A stretch of 64,000 bases of DNA from Kitasatospora sp. NBC_00374 (GTDB taxonomy: Bacteria; Actinomycetota; Actinomycetes; Streptomycetales; Streptomycetaceae). Below, piece by piece: positions 18,001 to 26,661 of the stretch. The DNA lies in assembly GCF_041434935.1 (NCBI RefSeq), contig NZ_CP107964.1, positions 5,191,001 to 5,255,000 of the forward strand. Reading direction: 5' to 3'. The notes below the pieces were generated by a model, which did no database searches, had not been told where the DNA came from, and saw only the letters and a program-made list of their open reading frames with translations. Made by a program: the position numbers and the translations under genes. How positions within the stretch are numbered: position 1 is the stretch's first letter; the number at the start of each line of letters is the position of its first letter.

Positions 18001-18261
18001 TACCGGGAGAGTGACGGTGGCTCAGCGTCGCCGGAGTCGTCACGCTACGAGGTCGTGGACTGGAAGACCCACCGGGAGGAGACGGCCGACCCGCTGCAAC
18101 TGGCCATCTACCGGGTGGCCTGGGCGGAGCAGGCGGGCGTTCCGGTGGAGCAGGTCACGGCTTCCTTCCTGTACGTCCGCAGCGGGCGGGTCGAAAGACC
18201 GTCAGGACTTCCCGACCGAAAAGAGTTGACCCGGCTTCTGATCGGGAATAGTGAAGAATGA
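15064..18261 (+). CDS. adnB: AdnB-type UvrD-like helicase with RecB-like nuclease domain
   Basis: About 1065 residues. Motor motifs: Walker A GAGSGKTT (about 38), Walker B LDEYQDTS (265), GDPCQAIYGWRGAS, TAHKSKGLEWDVV, and motif VI FTRPRSLLL (726). The C-terminal RecB-family nuclease has RGRIDAVYRE, VVDWKTHREE (about 997) and LQLAIYRVAW. The Fe-S cysteines of the upstream subunit are absent. It starts 36 bases after the adnA stop; the GTG at 15064 is preferred over GTG at 15040, with no strong ribosome binding site for either. Both genes are surely cotranscribed and encode the AdnAB end-resection heterodimer that replaces RecBCD in actinobacteria. Confidence 0.9.
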   Translation: MQAVLTHPDQLKDLLGIPFNREQMLAIGAPLEPAVIVAGAGSGKTTVMAARVVWLVGSGAVRPEQVLGLTFTNKAAGELAERVRKALLRAQVLEPGEDSLGEPEISTYHAFAGRLLKEHGLRLGIEPDVRLLADATRFQLAAKVLRSARGPFPGLTGTFSALVADLIALDGELAEHLVEPAALRAYDEELLDTLATVRLSNEDLRAVPTAARARQELLHLVEDYRGRKRSAGLMDFGDQIAASARLAQQRPEVGRLLREQFRVVLLDEYQDTSVAQRLMLAGLFGRGEDSGHPVTAVGDPCQAIYGWRGASVANLDDFPVHFPRRDGTPAPRYALSENRRSGGRLLDFANRLAAPLRAMHEGVEALRPAPGVEQDGFVRCALLPTHAEEIGWLADSVAHLVRTGTAPGRIAVLCRGGAAFPDIHAALVAREVPVEVVGLGGLLQLPEVADLVSVCEVLQDPTANAALVRLLIGPRWRIGPRDLALLGRRAADLVRTERLPGADPLAAAVAETDPTEVVSLADALETFLEAQPPDELPFSPEAKIRFARLARELRELRRSLAEPLMDVLHRVLAATGLEVELAASPLALAARRRETLHSFLDIAAGFADLDGDPGLSAFLAFLRAAQEYERGLDNSLPGGEDTVKVLTAHKSKGLEWDVVAVPGLVKDVFPGSKGRERWTSTKKVLPHALRGDTATLPVVTGWTAKELGLFKKEMAAHSTTEELRLGYVAFTRPRSLLLASGHWWGPSQKRRRGPSDFLRQLREFCERPGCGEVERWAEEPLPDAENPVLTVSVETPWPLPLDRGAQQARRRVATVVQARLAGQPGPEPVGLTPESLRTVASWDRDLTSLLGELEKSRRTVREVPLPGSLSASQLMRLAADPDGFARELARPMPRPPQPAARRGTRFHAWVQSRIEPLLLIEPGALPGMDEDGIEDERDLARLKEAFLRSPYAARRPLRVEAPFQLMLAGRVVRGRIDAVYRESDGGSASPESSRYEVVDWKTHREETADPLQLAIYRVAWAEQAGVPVEQVTASFLYVRSGRVERPSGLPDRKELTRLLIGNSEE

Positions 18262-18294
18262 GTCACTCAGAGCATCCAAGTCGTCACGGGATCA

Positions 18295-18325
18295 CGCGAA
18301 ACCCGTGTGCTGTGCACGTTTCGCG
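18295..18325. repeat. inverted repeat between adnB and the phosphatase gene
   Basis: CGCGAAAC (18295-18302) and GTTTCGCG (18318-18325) form a perfect 8-base inverted repeat with a 15-base spacer. It lies 34 bases after the adnB stop, so it may terminate adnAB; the lack of a U run and the 130-base gap to the next start also allow a regulator site. Confidence 0.5.
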
Positions 18326-18451
18326 CCTATTGTGGGGTCGGTAACCGGTCACGTCCGTGCGCCGACCCACCGGCAGGGACGCAGTCCCTGACTTTCCGTC
18401 ATCACTGCAGGTGTCCCCCGGCACCGGCCACCTTCGCTGGAGAGACCGACG

Positions 18452-19645
18452 TTGAGCGCGACCGGATGGATCAGAGAACGGATCGCCGGGCCGGCCCCCG
18501 GGCCGCTCCCGGGTACGGCGACGGGTACCTGGCCGAGACTCTCCCACGCGCTGCCGCTCATCGGCATGCTGCTGGTGGCCTCGCTGGACTGGTTCAGCAA
18601 CAACCGGGTGACGGTGGAGCCCGCCCTCACCGCCGTGCCCGCCCTCGCCGCGGTGGTCAGCCGGCGCACCTGGTACCCGCTGTTCATCGGCGCGGTGGCC
18701 GAGGCGGTCGCCTTCCTGATGGCCGCCTACAACCAGGTGCTCGGCGAGTCCGTGCACACCGCCACGGTGCTGGCGATCGCCCTGGTGGCCGGGATCGGCT
18801 GGGTCAGCGCCACGCTCCGGCTGCGCCAGGAGCGCGCGCTGGCCGAGGCCCAGCTGGTCGCCGAGATCGCCAGACGGGTGCTGCTGCGCTCCGTCCCGGA
18901 CCGGGTCGGCAGCGTCCGGGCCGCCGTGCACTACGCGGCCGCCGCGGCGCACGCCTCGATCGGCGGCGACCTGTACGAGGTGGTCAACACCCGGCACGGC
19001 GTCCGGGCGGTGGTCGGCGACGTCCGCGGCAAGGGGCTGAACGCGGTCGAGACGGCCGCGGCCGTCCTCGGCGCCTTCCGTGAGGCGGCCCATCAGGAGC
19101 CCGCGCTCGAACGGGTGGCCGGCTGGCTGGCCGTCAGCCTGGACCGTGCGCTGCACGAGAACGACCACCCCGGTGTGGAGGAGGAGTTCGTCACCCTGGT
19201 GCTGATCGGGGTCTGCCCGGACGGCAACGCGGAGATCGTCAACTGCGGCCACCCCGGGCCGATGCTGATCCGCACCGACGGGGAGCTCGAACTGCTGGAA
19301 CCGGCCGAGCCGGTACCGCCGCTCGGCGTGCTCGACCCGGCCGACGTCCGGCCGCCGATCCAGCGGGTGACGTTCCGGCCCGGCGACCGGGTCCTGCTCT
19401 ACACCGACGGCGTGATCGAGGCCCGCGACGACCGCGGCGTCTTCTACCCGCTCGGCGAGCGGCTGCCGGGGCTGGCCGTCGGCGGGCCGGTCGAGGTGCT
19501 GCGCCGGTTGCACGAGGACGTGGTGCGGCACGTCGGCCACAAGCTCGGCGACGACGCCGCGATGCTGCTGCTCCAGTACGAGCCGACGGGGTGCAGGCTC
19601 CCGCACCAGGCGGGGCAGCAGGCGGCGGGCGCGGTCACGCCCTGA
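18452..19645 (+). CDS. membrane-anchored PP2C/SpoIIE-family phosphatase
   Basis: A 397-residue protein. The N-terminal third has three or four membrane segments (residues about 28-48, 54-72, 75-95 and 100-118). The cytoplasmic C-terminal part is a PPM/SpoIIE-type Ser/Thr phosphatase: metal-binding motifs GGDLYEV (170) and GDVRGKG (188), then NCGHPGPMLI, YTDGVIEARD and DDAAMLLLQY. Such enzymes usually dephosphorylate anti-anti-sigma factors and so free sigma-B-like factors. No sensor (PAS, GAF) domain is visible; the membrane part may sense. The TTG at 18452 has GGAGAG upstream. It converges with the next gene. Confidence 0.9.
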   Translation: MSATGWIRERIAGPAPGPLPGTATGTWPRLSHALPLIGMLLVASLDWFSNNRVTVEPALTAVPALAAVVSRRTWYPLFIGAVAEAVAFLMAAYNQVLGESVHTATVLAIALVAGIGWVSATLRLRQERALAEAQLVAEIARRVLLRSVPDRVGSVRAAVHYAAAAAHASIGGDLYEVVNTRHGVRAVVGDVRGKGLNAVETAAAVLGAFREAAHQEPALERVAGWLAVSLDRALHENDHPGVEEEFVTLVLIGVCPDGNAEIVNCGHPGPMLIRTDGELELLEPAEPVPPLGVLDPADVRPPIQRVTFRPGDRVLLYTDGVIEARDDRGVFYPLGERLPGLAVGGPVEVLRRLHEDVVRHVGHKLGDDAAMLLLQYEPTGCRLPHQAGQQAAGAVTP

Positions 19646-19666
19646 GGAAGCGCCCGGCGTGGCCGG

Positions 19667-20647
19667 CTACAGCGTGACGTCCACCACCAGGGGGCGGTGG
19701 TCGGAGACGGCCGTGCGCGGGGTGACCGCGGGGCCGACCGCGCGGCGGGGCACGCCGACCGCCAGCACGTGGTCGAACTGAACGGCCGGCCGGTGCGAGG
19801 GGTAGGTCGGTGTGCGGGCCAGGTCGTACCAGCCCTGCAGGCGCGGTCGCGGCTCGCGCCCCCGGCGCCGTCGCGGGCCGGGCTGGGCCGCGCGGGCCCG
19901 GCGGGCGGCCCGCAGCTCCCGGATCCGTGCCTGCGAGGTGGTCCGCTCCAGGGCGCTGGCGCTGCCGAGCACGGTGCGCGGCACCGCGCCGATCAGGTTG
20001 AAGTCGCCGAGCACCAGGTAGGGCCTGGGGAGGTCGGAGATCCACCGCCGGATCCCCGCGAGCTGGGCGACGTTCCACCCCGGCACGAAGGACAGGTGGG
20101 TGGCGACCACGGTGAACGGGCCGTGCGTCCCCTCCAGGACCGCCGCCAGCGTGGCCCTCGGCTCGTCCGGCACGGTGGTCAGTCCGCGCCGGCCGGCCAC
20201 GCGCAGCGGCAGCCCGAACGGTGCGGGGGCGAACCGGCGGGCCCGCCAGTGGTGCACCGGCAGCCGGGTGAGCAGGGCGGTGCCGTACGCGGGCAGGTCG
20301 GTCGAGGTGTCGACCTCGGCCGGGCCGTAGACCTGCAGGCCGCTCATGGCCGGGTCGGGCAGCCAGCCGGCCACCGGCGCGGGGCGGCCGTGCACGGCGG
20401 CCGCGAAGCGCCAGTCCGAGGCGCCCATCGCCTTGGCGGCGACGGCGGTCTGGTCGACCAGGCCGGACCGCTCCTGGTGCCGGTCCACCTCCTGGAGGGC
20501 CAGCACGTCCGCGTCCAGCCCGGCGACGGCCTCGCCGAGCGGTCCGCCCGGGTCGGCCGCGTCGTCCGGGAACGGCAGCGGACTGCCGTCGGCGGCCAGG
20601 GGCTGACCGTGCAACAGGTTGAAGGTGGCGATGCGCAGCTGGCTCAC
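19667..20647 (-). CDS. endonuclease/exonuclease/phosphatase family protein
   Basis: A 326-residue EEP-fold hydrolase: RIATFNLLHG at the N-terminus, the metal-binding Glu in LALQEVDRHQERSG, VVATHLSF, GDFNLIGAVP, and the terminal catalytic pair SDHRPLVVDV. These match DNase I/exonuclease III/sphingomyelinase-like enzymes. No signal peptide is evident, so it is probably cytoplasmic. The GTG at 20647 (VSQLRIATF) is chosen because the in-frame extension to 20719 would run into the padR promoter and start. It is divergent from padR across 64 bases. The substrate, nucleic acid or phosphoester, is not evident. Confidence 0.87.
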   Translation of the reverse strand: MSQLRIATFNLLHGQPLAADGSPLPFPDDAADPGGPLGEAVAGLDADVLALQEVDRHQERSGLVDQTAVAAKAMGASDWRFAAAVHGRPAPVAGWLPDPAMSGLQVYGPAEVDTSTDLPAYGTALLTRLPVHHWRARRFAPAPFGLPLRVAGRRGLTTVPDEPRATLAAVLEGTHGPFTVVATHLSFVPGWNVAQLAGIRRWISDLPRPYLVLGDFNLIGAVPRTVLGSASALERTTSQARIRELRAARRARAAQPGPRRRRGREPRPRLQGWYDLARTPTYPSHRPAVQFDHVLAVGVPRRAVGPAVTPRTAVSDHRPLVVDVTL

Positions 20648-20674
20648 ACCGTACGACGGTACCGGGTGCCGGGC

Positions 20675-20715
20675 TTGAGCAGTTTGCGCATACCGGGTAT
20701 ACATACGTGGTATGT
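20675..20715 (+). promoter_or_regulatory. padR promoter with two palindromic operators, leaderless start
   Basis: -35 TTGAGC (20675-20680), a 17-base spacer and -10 TATACA (20698-20703). The ATG at 20712 is 9 bases after the -10, so the transcript should be leaderless. Two palindromes cover it: ATACC-G-GGTAT (20690-20700) and ACATAC-GTG-GTATGT (20701-20715), the second overlapping the start codon. They are probably PadR autorepression sites. Confidence 0.75.
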
Positions 20716-21323
20716 CCATCCGTCATGGTCTTCTCGCCCTGCTCGACCAGGGCCCGCGCTACGGCTACCAGCTCCGTACCGAGTTCGAGGCACGTACCGG
20801 TGCCACCTGGCCGCTCAACGTCGGCCAGGTCTACACCACGCTGGGCCGCCTGGAGCGCGACGGCCTGGTCGTCCCGGCCGGCGAGGACGAGGAGGGACAT
20901 CTCTTCTACGCCGCCACCGATGAGGGACGCGCGGAACTGCGCCGCTGGTTCGACACCCCGGTGCCGCGGACCAATCCGCCCCGCGACGAACTGGCGATCA
21001 AGCTCGCGATGGCGGTGACCGTGCCGGGCGTCGACGTCCCGGCCGTGGTCCAGGGCCAGCGCCGGCACAGCATGAAGGCCCTCCAGGACTACACCCGGCT
21101 CAAGGGCCAGGCCCTGGCCGCCGACACCGGACGCCACTCCGACCTGGCCTGGCTGCTGGTGCTGGAGCAGCTGATCTTCCAGACCGAGGCAGAGATCCGC
21201 TGGCTGGACCACTGCGAGACCCGATTGGTCCGGCGACTGGAGCAGGAACAGGAACAGGAACAGAGCGAGGCGGCCGCGGCGGCGAAGCCCGCGCCGGCCG
21301 GGCGCCGCCGCTCCCGGCTCTGA
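20712..21323 (+). CDS. PadR family transcriptional regulator
   Basis: A 203-residue PadR protein. The winged helix occupies about residues 1-85 (HGLLALLDQGPRYGYQL, LNVGQVYTTLGRLERDGLV) and is followed by a coiled-coil dimerisation domain with an acidic Gln/Glu run near residue 180. It lies just upstream of an ABC ATPase-permease pair, the usual PadR arrangement in which the repressor controls its own operon until an inducer, often a drug or phenolic, binds. There is no Shine-Dalgarno sequence; the start falls at the predicted transcription start, under two palindromes. The inducer is unknown. Confidence 0.92.
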   Translation: MSIRHGLLALLDQGPRYGYQLRTEFEARTGATWPLNVGQVYTTLGRLERDGLVVPAGEDEEGHLFYAATDEGRAELRRWFDTPVPRTNPPRDELAIKLAMAVTVPGVDVPAVVQGQRRHSMKALQDYTRLKGQALAADTGRHSDLAWLLVLEQLIFQTEAEIRWLDHCETRLVRRLEQEQEQEQSEAAAAAKPAPAGRRRSRL

Positions 21324-21410
21324 CCGCCCGCCACGTCCCCGACCCTTCCGGCCCGGACGGCCGGTACCACCACGAACCGACGAACCGCCAAGCGCAGGGG
21401 GAATCCGACC

Positions 21411-22169
21411 ATGTCTCAAACCGAAGCGCCGGTGCTGCACCTCGAACAGGTCAGCCGCGTCCACGGCCACGGAGCCGCCCAGGTGCACGCCCTGAGGAGC
21501 GTGGACCTGCGGGTGCACCCGGGCGAGCTGGTCGCCGTGATGGGCCCCTCCGGCTCGGGCAAGTCCACCCTGCTGACCCTGGCCGGCGGCCTCGACTCGC
21601 CGACCGGCGGGCGGGTGCTGGTCGAGGGCGTCGCCCTGGGCGAACTCACCCGCAAGCGGCAGGCGGAGGTCCGCCGGCGCTCGGTCGGGTACGTCTTCCA
21701 GGACTACAACCTGATACCCGCCCTGACCGCCGCCGAGAACATCGCACTCCCCCGTGAGCTCGACGGCATGTCCGCGCGGGCCGCCCGGCGGGAGGCCGTG
21801 GCCGCGCTGGAGGAGCTCGGCATCCACGAGCTCGCCGACCGCTTCCCCGACGACATGTCCGGCGGCCAGCAGCAGCGGGTGGCGATCGCCCGGGCCCTGA
21901 TCGGCGACCGCCGGCTGGTGCTCGCCGACGAACCGACCGGCGCGCTCGACTCCACCACCGGCGAGACCGTGCTCTCCGTGCTCCGGGCCCGCTGCGACGC
22001 CGGCGCCGCCGCGATGATGGTCACCCACGAGGCCCGGCACGCCGCCTGGGCGGACCGGGTGGTCTTCCTGCGGGACGGTCGGCTGGTCGACGAGACCGCC
22101 CGGCAGGACGCCGCGAGCCTGCTGCTCACCGCCGCCACCAACAGCGTCAAGGGCAGCGAGGAGCTGTGA
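21411..22169 (+). CDS. ABC transporter ATP-binding protein (MacB/LolD-like)
   Basis: A 252-residue ATPase. Walker A GPSGSGKST (about 45), Q-loop YVFQDYNLIP, signature MSGGQQQRVAIARAL (149), Walker B RRLVLADEPTGALD (168) and the switch His in VTHEARHA. The sequence type is that of MacB/LolD/FtsE ATPases, which power mechanotransmission rather than substrate passage. The ATG has a GGGGGA site. It overlaps the permease gene by four bases, and padR precedes it by 87 bases, so the three form one operon. Confidence 0.95.
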   Translation: MSQTEAPVLHLEQVSRVHGHGAAQVHALRSVDLRVHPGELVAVMGPSGSGKSTLLTLAGGLDSPTGGRVLVEGVALGELTRKRQAEVRRRSVGYVFQDYNLIPALTAAENIALPRELDGMSARAARREAVAALEELGIHELADRFPDDMSGGQQQRVAIARALIGDRRLVLADEPTGALDSTTGETVLSVLRARCDAGAAAMMVTHEARHAAWADRVVFLRDGRLVDETARQDAASLLLTAATNSVKGSEEL

Positions 22170-25027
22170 GGCTCACCGCCTGGCGGGCCACCCTGCGGAT
22201 CGCCCGCCGCGACGCCCTGCGGGCCAAGGGCCGCAGCGCCCTGGTCCTCGCCATGATCGCGCTCCCGGTGCTCGGCGTCACCGGCGCCGACGTGGTGTTC
22301 CGCAGCTCCCAGCTCAGCCCGTCCGAGGCCGCCACCCGGCAGATGGGCCGCGCCGACGCGCTGCTGTACGCGGACCAGCTCGGCAGCACGGTGCTGCAGG
22401 AGCCCGACGCCAGGCAGGGCCGCACCAGCGACGGGCCCGAGAAGGGCAAGGAGCCGACCCCGGAACAGCGCCGCGGCGCGGCCGCGACCGACCCGGCCGC
22501 CCTGGCCAGGGAACTGCTCCCGGCCGGGACGGTGCTGGTCCCGGTCGTCGACGGCAGCGGTGCCTCGGCCACCAGCCGCGACGGCCGGCTCCGGGTCGGC
22601 ACCTCCGAGGCCGACCTCGCGGACCCGGTCTGGCGGGGGAGGATCAACCTGACCTCGGGCCGGCCGCCCGCCACGCCCCAGGAGCTGGCCGCCACCGGCG
22701 CCTTCCTCGACCGGGCCAAACTCAAGGTCGGCGACACCACCACGCTGCGGGGGCTGGAGACCAGGCCGTTCACCATCACCGCCGCGGTCGAGTACCCCGA
22801 CACCCTGAGCACCCCCGAGCTGGTCGGCCTGCCCGGCGCGCTGATCGAGCCGCTCAGGGCCGCCCAGCCCAAGCGGGACGACCGCACCTCGACGACCGGG
22901 CGCTGGCTGGTCCAGCTCCCCGCCGGGGCCCGGTTGGACTGGCCGAAGGTGCTGGAGCTCAACAAGTACGGCCTGGCGGTCACCTCGCGCGCCGTCCTGA
23001 TGGACCCGCCGGCCCGCTCCGAGGTGCCCTACTTCGTCGAGATGGACCGCCACGGCGGCGGCGGCATCGACGAGACCGGGCTGATCATCCTGGGGACCGT
23101 GGTCGGCATGGCCCTGCTGGAGATCGTCCTGCTGGCCGGGCCCGCCTTCGCGGTCGGCGCCCGGCGCTCGCGCCGCCAGCTCGGCCTGCTCGCGGCCGGC
23201 GGCGGCGACCGGGCGCACGTCCGGGCGGTCGTGCTCGGCGGCGGTGTGGTGCTCGGCCTGGCCGGCGCCGTCGTCGGGGTGGTGCTCGCGGTCGCCCTGG
23301 TGGTCGCCACCCGGCCCTGGCTGGAGGTGCAGGGCGGCACCCGCTTCGGCCACCTCGGCATCCACCCGCTCGACCTGCTCGGGATCGCGGCGATCGGCCT
23401 GGTCACCGGCCTGCTCGCGGCCGTCGTGCCCGCCGTCCAGGCGTCCCGGCAGGACGTGGTGGAGGCGCTCACCGGGCGCGGCTCGATCAAGCCCGCCAGC
23501 CGCAAGCTGGCCGTGCTCGGTCTGCTGATGGTCGGCGGCGGCGCGGCGCTGGCCCTGCTGGGCGCCGGCACCGGTGTCGGCGGCCGCTCCACCTCGGTGC
23601 TCGGCGGCTCGGTCGTCGCCGAGCTCGGCATGGTGGCGCTCACCCCGGTGCTGGTCGGCCTGTTCGGCCGGCTGGGCCGGCAGATGCCGCTCGCCCCCCG
23701 GCTGGCGCTGCGTGACGCGGTCCGCCACCGCGGCCGGACCGCGCCGGCGGTCGCCGCCGTGATGGCGGCGGTGGCGGGCTCGGTCGCGGTCGGGATCTAC
23801 ACCGCCAGTGCCGAGCAGGAGGGGCGTCGGGACTACCGGGCGATCATGCCGGCCGGCGCGGTGTCGGTCGCCATCGGTTACGGCCCGGAGGCGGACCCGG
23901 CGCGGCTGCCCGCGCTGCGCGCCGCGGTCGAGGAGTCGATGCCCGACCTCGGCTCGCGCGGGGACGTGTTCACCACCGGCTACCAGGGCGACTGCCGGAC
24001 CGGGGACGGCTGCGGCAGCGTCTCGGTCGCCGTCCCGAAGGAGCGCCGCTGCCCGGTGACGGACCCGGACCGGGAGCCGCGGGTCGCGTTCGGCGACCCG
24101 GAGTACCAGCGGGTCGTGACCGAGGATCCGCGCTGCTTCGAGCGCCGCTTCGCGCTGGGCGGTGCCACCTACGGGCAGGTGCCGGCCGGTGACGCCACCA
24201 TGCTGCACCACCTGTTCGGGGTGGACGATCCGGCGGCGGCTCAGGCCCTGGCCCAGGGCAAGGCCGTGGTCTTCGACCAGGTCTTCGTCAAGGACGGCCG
24301 GATCACCCTGGAGCTGACGGAGCGCTCGGAGGAGCCCCGGGTCATGGCCCCCGTGCGCCGGGGCGAGGGGCCCCGGCCGACGGTCCACCAGGTCGCCGTG
24401 GACGCGGTGCTGGTCAGCGCCCGCACGCCCGGCATGGGCGCGGTGGTCAGCCCCGAGACCGCTCGGCGCCTCGGCCTGGAGACGACCGAGGCCGGTTCGG
24501 TCTGGCTGCCCGAGGCCGCCCCGAGCGACGGCGCCGAGCAGAAGGCCTCGGCCGCCGTCGCCAGGATCGACGACTCGGCCGAGCTGGAGGTCGAGCGCGG
24601 CTACCGGTCGAGCCGGACCCTGGTCACCCTGGGCCTGACCGGCTTCGCGGCGCTGGTCGCGCTCGGCGCGGCCGGGATCGCCACCGGCCTCGCGGCGGCC
24701 GACTCCCAGCGCGACCTGGCCACCCTCTCGGCGGTCGGCGCGACCGGGGGCATCCGGCGCCGGCTGGCGGGCTTCCAGTGCGGGGTGATCGCGGCGATGG
24801 GCGCGATCCTCGGCACGCTCGCGGGGATCGTCCCGGCCGTGGCGCTGCGGAAGATCGAGGCCGCCTCCGCGTCGGGCCTGATGCCGGCCGGCACAGCGAG
24901 GGAAGCGGTGATCGCCTTCCCCTGGCCGAACATCGCGATCACGCTGGTCGGGCTGCCGCTGCTGGCGACCCTGCTGGCGATGGCGCTCACCCGGTCCCGG
25001 CTGGTCATGGTCCGCCGCGACGCCTGA
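22166..25027 (+). CDS. ABC transporter permease, FtsX/MacB type, duplicated
   Basis: A 953-residue permease. An N-terminal membrane segment (residues about 18-38) is followed by an extracytoplasmic domain. A block of three membrane segments lies near 308-430 (LIILGTVVGMALLEIVLLAG onward). A fourth anchor is near 520, then comes a second external domain, and a final three-segment FtsX block lies near 810-945. This is the actinobacterial long form with two FtsX cores in one chain. The GTG overlaps the ATPase stop (GTGA), so translation is coupled. The likely role is efflux or extraction of a lipid or antimicrobial, under PadR control. The cargo is unknown. Confidence 0.9.
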   Translation: MRLTAWRATLRIARRDALRAKGRSALVLAMIALPVLGVTGADVVFRSSQLSPSEAATRQMGRADALLYADQLGSTVLQEPDARQGRTSDGPEKGKEPTPEQRRGAAATDPAALARELLPAGTVLVPVVDGSGASATSRDGRLRVGTSEADLADPVWRGRINLTSGRPPATPQELAATGAFLDRAKLKVGDTTTLRGLETRPFTITAAVEYPDTLSTPELVGLPGALIEPLRAAQPKRDDRTSTTGRWLVQLPAGARLDWPKVLELNKYGLAVTSRAVLMDPPARSEVPYFVEMDRHGGGGIDETGLIILGTVVGMALLEIVLLAGPAFAVGARRSRRQLGLLAAGGGDRAHVRAVVLGGGVVLGLAGAVVGVVLAVALVVATRPWLEVQGGTRFGHLGIHPLDLLGIAAIGLVTGLLAAVVPAVQASRQDVVEALTGRGSIKPASRKLAVLGLLMVGGGAALALLGAGTGVGGRSTSVLGGSVVAELGMVALTPVLVGLFGRLGRQMPLAPRLALRDAVRHRGRTAPAVAAVMAAVAGSVAVGIYTASAEQEGRRDYRAIMPAGAVSVAIGYGPEADPARLPALRAAVEESMPDLGSRGDVFTTGYQGDCRTGDGCGSVSVAVPKERRCPVTDPDREPRVAFGDPEYQRVVTEDPRCFERRFALGGATYGQVPAGDATMLHHLFGVDDPAAAQALAQGKAVVFDQVFVKDGRITLELTERSEEPRVMAPVRRGEGPRPTVHQVAVDAVLVSARTPGMGAVVSPETARRLGLETTEAGSVWLPEAAPSDGAEQKASAAVARIDDSAELEVERGYRSSRTLVTLGLTGFAALVALGAAGIATGLAAADSQRDLATLSAVGATGGIRRRLAGFQCGVIAAMGAILGTLAGIVPAVALRKIEAASASGLMPAGTAREAVIAFPWPNIAITLVGLPLLATLLAMALTRSRLVMVRRDA

Positions 25028-25131
25028 GCGCTCCGGACCCGGCCCCGGACCCCGTCGAGTGACGGAGGTTACGGGGCCGGTGGCCGGAGGCCGTGGGCGT
25101 CGGCCCACCCCGGCGAACTAAAGTCGTCCGT

Positions 25132-26532
25132 ATGACGAAAACCCCGGACAGCGCCGTCCGCTCGTACATCGACCAGCACGAGGCCGGTTTCCTGCAGGAC
25201 CTGGCCGACTGGCTCCGCATCCCCTCCGTCTCCGCCGACCCCGGGCTGGCCGGCGAGGTCCGCCGGTCGGCGCAGTGGCTGGCGGCGAAGCTGAGCGAGA
25301 CCGGATTCCCGGTCGCCGAGGTGTGGGAGAGCGACGGCCTCCCGGCCGTGTTCGCCGAGTGGCCGTCGGACGACCCGAACGCCCCCACCGTCCTGGTGTA
25401 CGGGCACCACGACGTGCAGCCGGCCGCCAAGGAGGACGGCTGGGCGACCGACCCGTTCGAGCCGACCGTGATCGGCCGTCAGCTCTTCGCCCGTGGCGCC
25501 GCCGACGACAAGGGCCAGGTGTTCTTCCACACCCTGGGCCTGCGCGCGCACCTCGCCACCACCGGCCGGACGGCTCCGGCGGTCAACCTGAAGCTGCTGG
25601 TGGAGGGCGAGGAGGAGTCCGGCTCGCCGAACTTCGTCGCGCTGGTCCGTCGCGAGGCCGAGCGGCTGGCCGCCGACGTGGTGGTCATCTCGGACACCGG
25701 GATGTGGGCCGAGGACACCCCGACCGTCTGCACCGGCATGCGCGGCCTGGCGGACTGCCAGATCGACCTCGCCGGCCCGGACACCGACATCCACTCCGGC
25801 TCCTTCGGAGGCGCGGTGCCCAACCCGGCCGCGATCGCGGCCGAGCTGGCCGCGGCGCTGCACGACGCCGACCGGCGGGTGGCGATCCCCGGCTTCTACG
25901 ACGGCGTGGTCGAGCTGACGGACGAGGAGCGCGCGCTCTTCGCCGAGCTGCCGTTCGACGAGGCGCAGTGGCTGCGGGTGGCCAAGTCGTACGGCACCCG
26001 GGGCGAGAAGGGCTACTCCACCCTGGAGCGGGTCTGGGCCCGGCCGACCGCCGAGGTCAACGGCATCTGGGGCGGCTACACCGGCCCCGGCGGCAAGACC
26101 ATCGTCCCGGCCGACGCGCACCTCAAGCTGTCCTTCCGGCTGGTGGCCGGCCAGGAGGTGGAGAAGGTCCGCGAGGCCGTCCGCGCCTGGGTGGCCGAGC
26201 GGGTGCCGGAGGGCATCCGCCACGAGATCGTCTTCCCGGGCGCCACCCGGCCGTGCCTGACCCCGCTGGACCACCCGGCGCTGCAGTCCACCGTCCGGGC
26301 GATGGGCCGGGCCTTCGAGCAGAAGATCCTGTTCACCCGTGAGGGCGGTTCCGGGCCGGCCGCGGACCTGCAGGACGTGCTCGGCGCGCCGGTGCTGTTC
26401 CTGGGCATCTCGGTGCCCTCGGACGGCTGGCACTCCGTCAACGAGAAGGTCGAGCTCGACCTGTTGCGCAAGGGGGTGGAGGCCACCGCGTACCTGTGGG
26501 GCGACCTCGCCGAGAACTGGCCCCGGGCGTGA
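25132..26532 (+). CDS. M20-family dipeptidase
   Basis: A 466-residue metallopeptidase of the M20/M25/M40 family. Metal and catalytic residues appear in order: His in VYGHHDVQPA (about 91), bridging Asp in GAADDKGQ (125), catalytic Glu and metal-binding Glu in VEGEEESGS (160), Asp in VISDTGMW, and the C-terminal His region GWHSVNEKVEL. The lid domain lies between about 215 and 330. It hydrolyses dipeptides or related amides using two zinc ions, in the cytoplasm. The ATG at 25132 (MTKTPDS) is chosen. A TAAAGT element 8 bases upstream and the lack of a ribosome binding site suggest a leaderless message. Confidence 0.92.
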   Translation: MTKTPDSAVRSYIDQHEAGFLQDLADWLRIPSVSADPGLAGEVRRSAQWLAAKLSETGFPVAEVWESDGLPAVFAEWPSDDPNAPTVLVYGHHDVQPAAKEDGWATDPFEPTVIGRQLFARGAADDKGQVFFHTLGLRAHLATTGRTAPAVNLKLLVEGEEESGSPNFVALVRREAERLAADVVVISDTGMWAEDTPTVCTGMRGLADCQIDLAGPDTDIHSGSFGGAVPNPAAIAAELAAALHDADRRVAIPGFYDGVVELTDEERALFAELPFDEAQWLRVAKSYGTRGEKGYSTLERVWARPTAEVNGIWGGYTGPGGKTIVPADAHLKLSFRLVAGQEVEKVREAVRAWVAERVPEGIRHEIVFPGATRPCLTPLDHPALQSTVRAMGRAFEQKILFTREGGSGPAADLQDVLGAPVLFLGISVPSDGWHSVNEKVELDLLRKGVEATAYLWGDLAENWPRA

Positions 26533-26535
26533 ACG

Positions 26536-26571
26536 CCCGGACGTCCCCGAGCACCCGGACGTCCCCGAGCA
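26536..26571. repeat. 18-bp tandem duplication
   Basis: Two exact copies of an 18-base unit beginning CCCGGACGTCCCC, at 26536-26553 and 26554-26571, followed by a partial third. It starts 4 bases after the dipeptidase stop. A palindromic GGCCGGCC-rich stretch follows at about 26590-26611 and could act as a weak terminator. Confidence 0.75.
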
Positions 26572-26661
26572 CGCGGACGCCGCAGTGCCCGGCCGGCCGC
26601 CGGCCGGCCGACCCCAGACCGATGATGACCGACCCTGACGATCCGAACGGGATGGACCGAG

